The notes below the pieces were generated by a model. It was not told the DNA's origin. It searched no databases and saw nothing but the letters and a program-made list of their open reading frames with translations. A stretch of DNA of 8,802 nucleotides from an uncultured Clostridia bacterium. Lineage in GTDB: Bacteria > Bacillota > Clostridia > TANB77 > CAG-508. Position 1 is the stretch's first letter. Each line of letters starts with the position of its first letter. The stretch lies in contig CANQXC010000107.1 in assembly GCA_947627785.1 (NCBI GenBank), positions 1-8,802 on the forward strand, read 5' to 3'. Both the position numbers and the translations under genes were made by a program. Shown here one piece after another: positions 8,177 through 8,802 of this stretch.

Positions 8177-8566
8177 TTATAATTTATATTTTCTTCTTGC
8201 TTTTCTTCCATTATTTAAATTTGCTCCTTTATATGTACTCGTTAAAGAATGACAATTAGGGCATAATAAAATTAAATTATTTTCACTATTATTTAAATAA
8301 TTACCATCTATATGTTCTATTTCTAATGGTATATTTCCTGTATATCTATTTTTTTCTCCCCAACCACATCTAGCACATTTATTATTATATTTATTGAATA
8401 AATATGTTTTTAAATACATAGAAATTTGATAATTACCTCTCATACCATTTTCTTTACCTATTTTCCATCTTTCTATATATGTTTTATATTCATATTCTTT
8501 TTGACATCTAACAGAACAGTATTTGTTTTTATTTTTTATTTTTTTTTTACAATTCAAGCAAATCAT
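8177..8566 (-). CDS. Small zinc-finger HNH endonuclease
   Basis: A 129-aa basic protein. The N terminus has a treble-clef-like zinc site (C3, C6, C17, C21). Residues 25-62 are a Tyr/Lys-rich helical linker likely to contact DNA. The HNH nuclease core follows: CARC (64-67), IEHIDG (83-88, with His85 as expected catalytic residue), NNSENNLILLCPNCH (92-106, with the second zinc pair C102 and C105) and a Lys/Arg-rich tail. This is the architecture of free-standing homing-type HNH nucleases in phages and mobile introns, but also of uncharacterised chromosomal copies. All zinc ligands and the His are present. I chose ATG 8566 because AAGGAG lies a few bases upstream; the same frame opens at a TTG at 8584 whose codons would overlap that ribosome site. 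It lies 72 bp downstream of the intron-bearing tRNA on the same strand, with a TACAAT -10-like box but no matching -35. Confidence 0.88.
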   Translation of the reverse strand: MICLNCKKKIKNKNKYCSVRCQKEYEYKTYIERWKIGKENGMRGNYQISMYLKTYLFNKYNNKCARCGWGEKNRYTGNIPLEIEHIDGNYLNNSENNLILLCPNCHSLTSTYKGANLNNGRKARRKYKL

Positions 8567-8594
8567 TTTTCTCCTTTTTGACAAACATAATTGT

Positions 8595-8636
8595 AAAAAA
8601 TAAAAGTTAAGAACTATTTCAAAACTTTTATTTTTT
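8595..8636 (-). terminator. Perfect 14-bp inverted repeat, probable tRNA terminator
   Basis: Arms at 8595-8608 and 8623-8636 are perfectly complementary (AAAAAATAAAAGTT and its complement) around a 14-base loop. On the minus strand the stem begins two bases after the tRNA CCA end and closes in a T-run, as in a Rho-independent terminator. The stem is almost all A-T, so it is thermodynamically weak, and the symmetry would let it work in both directions. Confidence 0.6.
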
Positions 8637-8638
8637 AT

Positions 8639-8678
8639 TGGAGCCGCTAGTCAGATTTGAACTGACGACCTACTGATT
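8639..8678 (-). tRNA. tRNA 3' exon (partial gene), probably tRNA-Thr
   Basis: Forty bases that fit tRNA positions 37-76 exactly: A37 A38, anticodon-stem strand TCAGT (8676-8672), variable loop AGGTC, T stem GTCAG/CTGAC around the loop TTCAAAT (8666-8650), acceptor strand TAGCGGC (8649-8643), discriminator U (8642) and encoded CCA (8641-8639). Upstream no D-arm or 5' anticodon strand follows; instead a group I intron ends at 8679, so the gene is split between 36 and 37. A group I 5' splice site needs U before the cut, so position 36 should be U, limiting the tRNA to those reading ANN codons. The TCAGT-AGGTC pattern and U73 resemble tRNA-Thr (anticodon NGU), but the anticodon itself lies outside the window and Lys, Arg(AGR), Asn, Ile and Met remain possible. 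Confidence 0.8.
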
Positions 8679-8802
8679 CATACCACTACAATTTTCATTG
8701 CCTTGCAAAAGTTTGTGGCCTGGACTTTCTCTTTACCTTAGCTATCGCCTTAGGTACACCGTATAAAGTCTCTACACTCGATTTCTCTAGCTCGGGATTA
8801 GC
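8679..8802 (-). ncRNA. Group I self-splicing intron (IC3-like), 3' part
   Basis: The minus strand carries the conserved core in order. A Q-like element TAATCCCGAGC lies at 8800-8790. The R element GTGTAGAGACT...ACGG is at 8777-8759. A P8 hairpin ACCT...AGGT follows (8755-8735), and the S element AAAGTCCAGG at 8728-8719. P7 forms between GACTTT (8770-8765) and AAAGTC (8728-8723). J8/7 is AAAGAG. A P9 domain contains the stem CAAT-GAAA-ATTG (8700-8689) with a GNRA loop. The last base, G at 8679, is the expected omega-G before the 3' exon. The core closely resembles the intron of Azoarcus tRNA-Ile, which I recall as GTGTAGAGACT...CACCTAAGGC...AGTCCAGG. The 5' exon junction, P1, P3 5' strand and P element lie past the window edge, so total length is unknown. 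Confidence 0.9.

Noticed and set aside
8567..8584. TTG start at 8584 for the HNH gene
   Set aside because: Its six extra codons are the AAGGAG ribosome site of ATG 8566.
8639..8710. An ordinary uninterrupted tRNA
   Set aside because: No D arm or 5' anticodon strand (ACTGA) lies upstream of 8679. The sequence there is group I intron core, and the uninterrupted loop would read an impossible anticodon.

Overview
The window is very AT-rich and every convincing gene lies on the minus strand. AGGAGG-like ribosome sites, AGA/AGG-dominated arginine codons, sigma-A-type promoters and the gene families present (ComEC, a BofC-type domain, a SpoVB/MurJ-type flippase) suggest a low-GC Bacillota, probably a spore-forming or spore-lineage member of the Clostridia. 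The species cannot be named from this window.

Layout in transcription order (right to left). At 8639-8802 is the 3' part of a tRNA gene interrupted by a group I self-splicing intron; the intron's 5' part and the 5' tRNA exon lie beyond the window edge. A 14-bp perfect inverted repeat follows, then a small zinc-finger HNH endonuclease gene (8177-8566). A promoter at 8140-8168 leads into a 555-aa lipid-linked oligosaccharide flippase (6447-8114), an exodeoxyribonuclease III gene (5617-6372) and an AI-2E-family membrane transporter (4372-5505), which ends in a hairpin terminator (4238-4285). A perfect-consensus promoter (4198-4226) then drives a secreted three-SH3b-domain protein (3174-4079), the DNA-uptake channel gene comEC (770-3171), and possibly a membrane-anchored BofC-C-terminal-domain protein (13-600).

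Two things stand out. First, comEC is full length (about 799 codons) only if two +1 shifts are made. Each occurs exactly at an in-frame CGG codon, each restores a conserved glycine by skipping the C, and in a by-eye scan these are the only two in-frame CGG codons in any gene of the window. This could be decay, sequence error, or CGG-dependent +1 recoding. Second, the tRNA carries a group IC3-like intron directly after position U36 (best guess tRNA-Thr, anticodon NGU), with a free-standing HNH endonuclease gene immediately downstream.

Functionally the left half couples envelope and DNA-uptake functions (SH3b wall protein and ComEC in one transcript). The middle holds independent housekeeping genes (flippase, DNA repair nuclease, permease). 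The right edge looks like a tRNA locus visited by intron and endonuclease elements.
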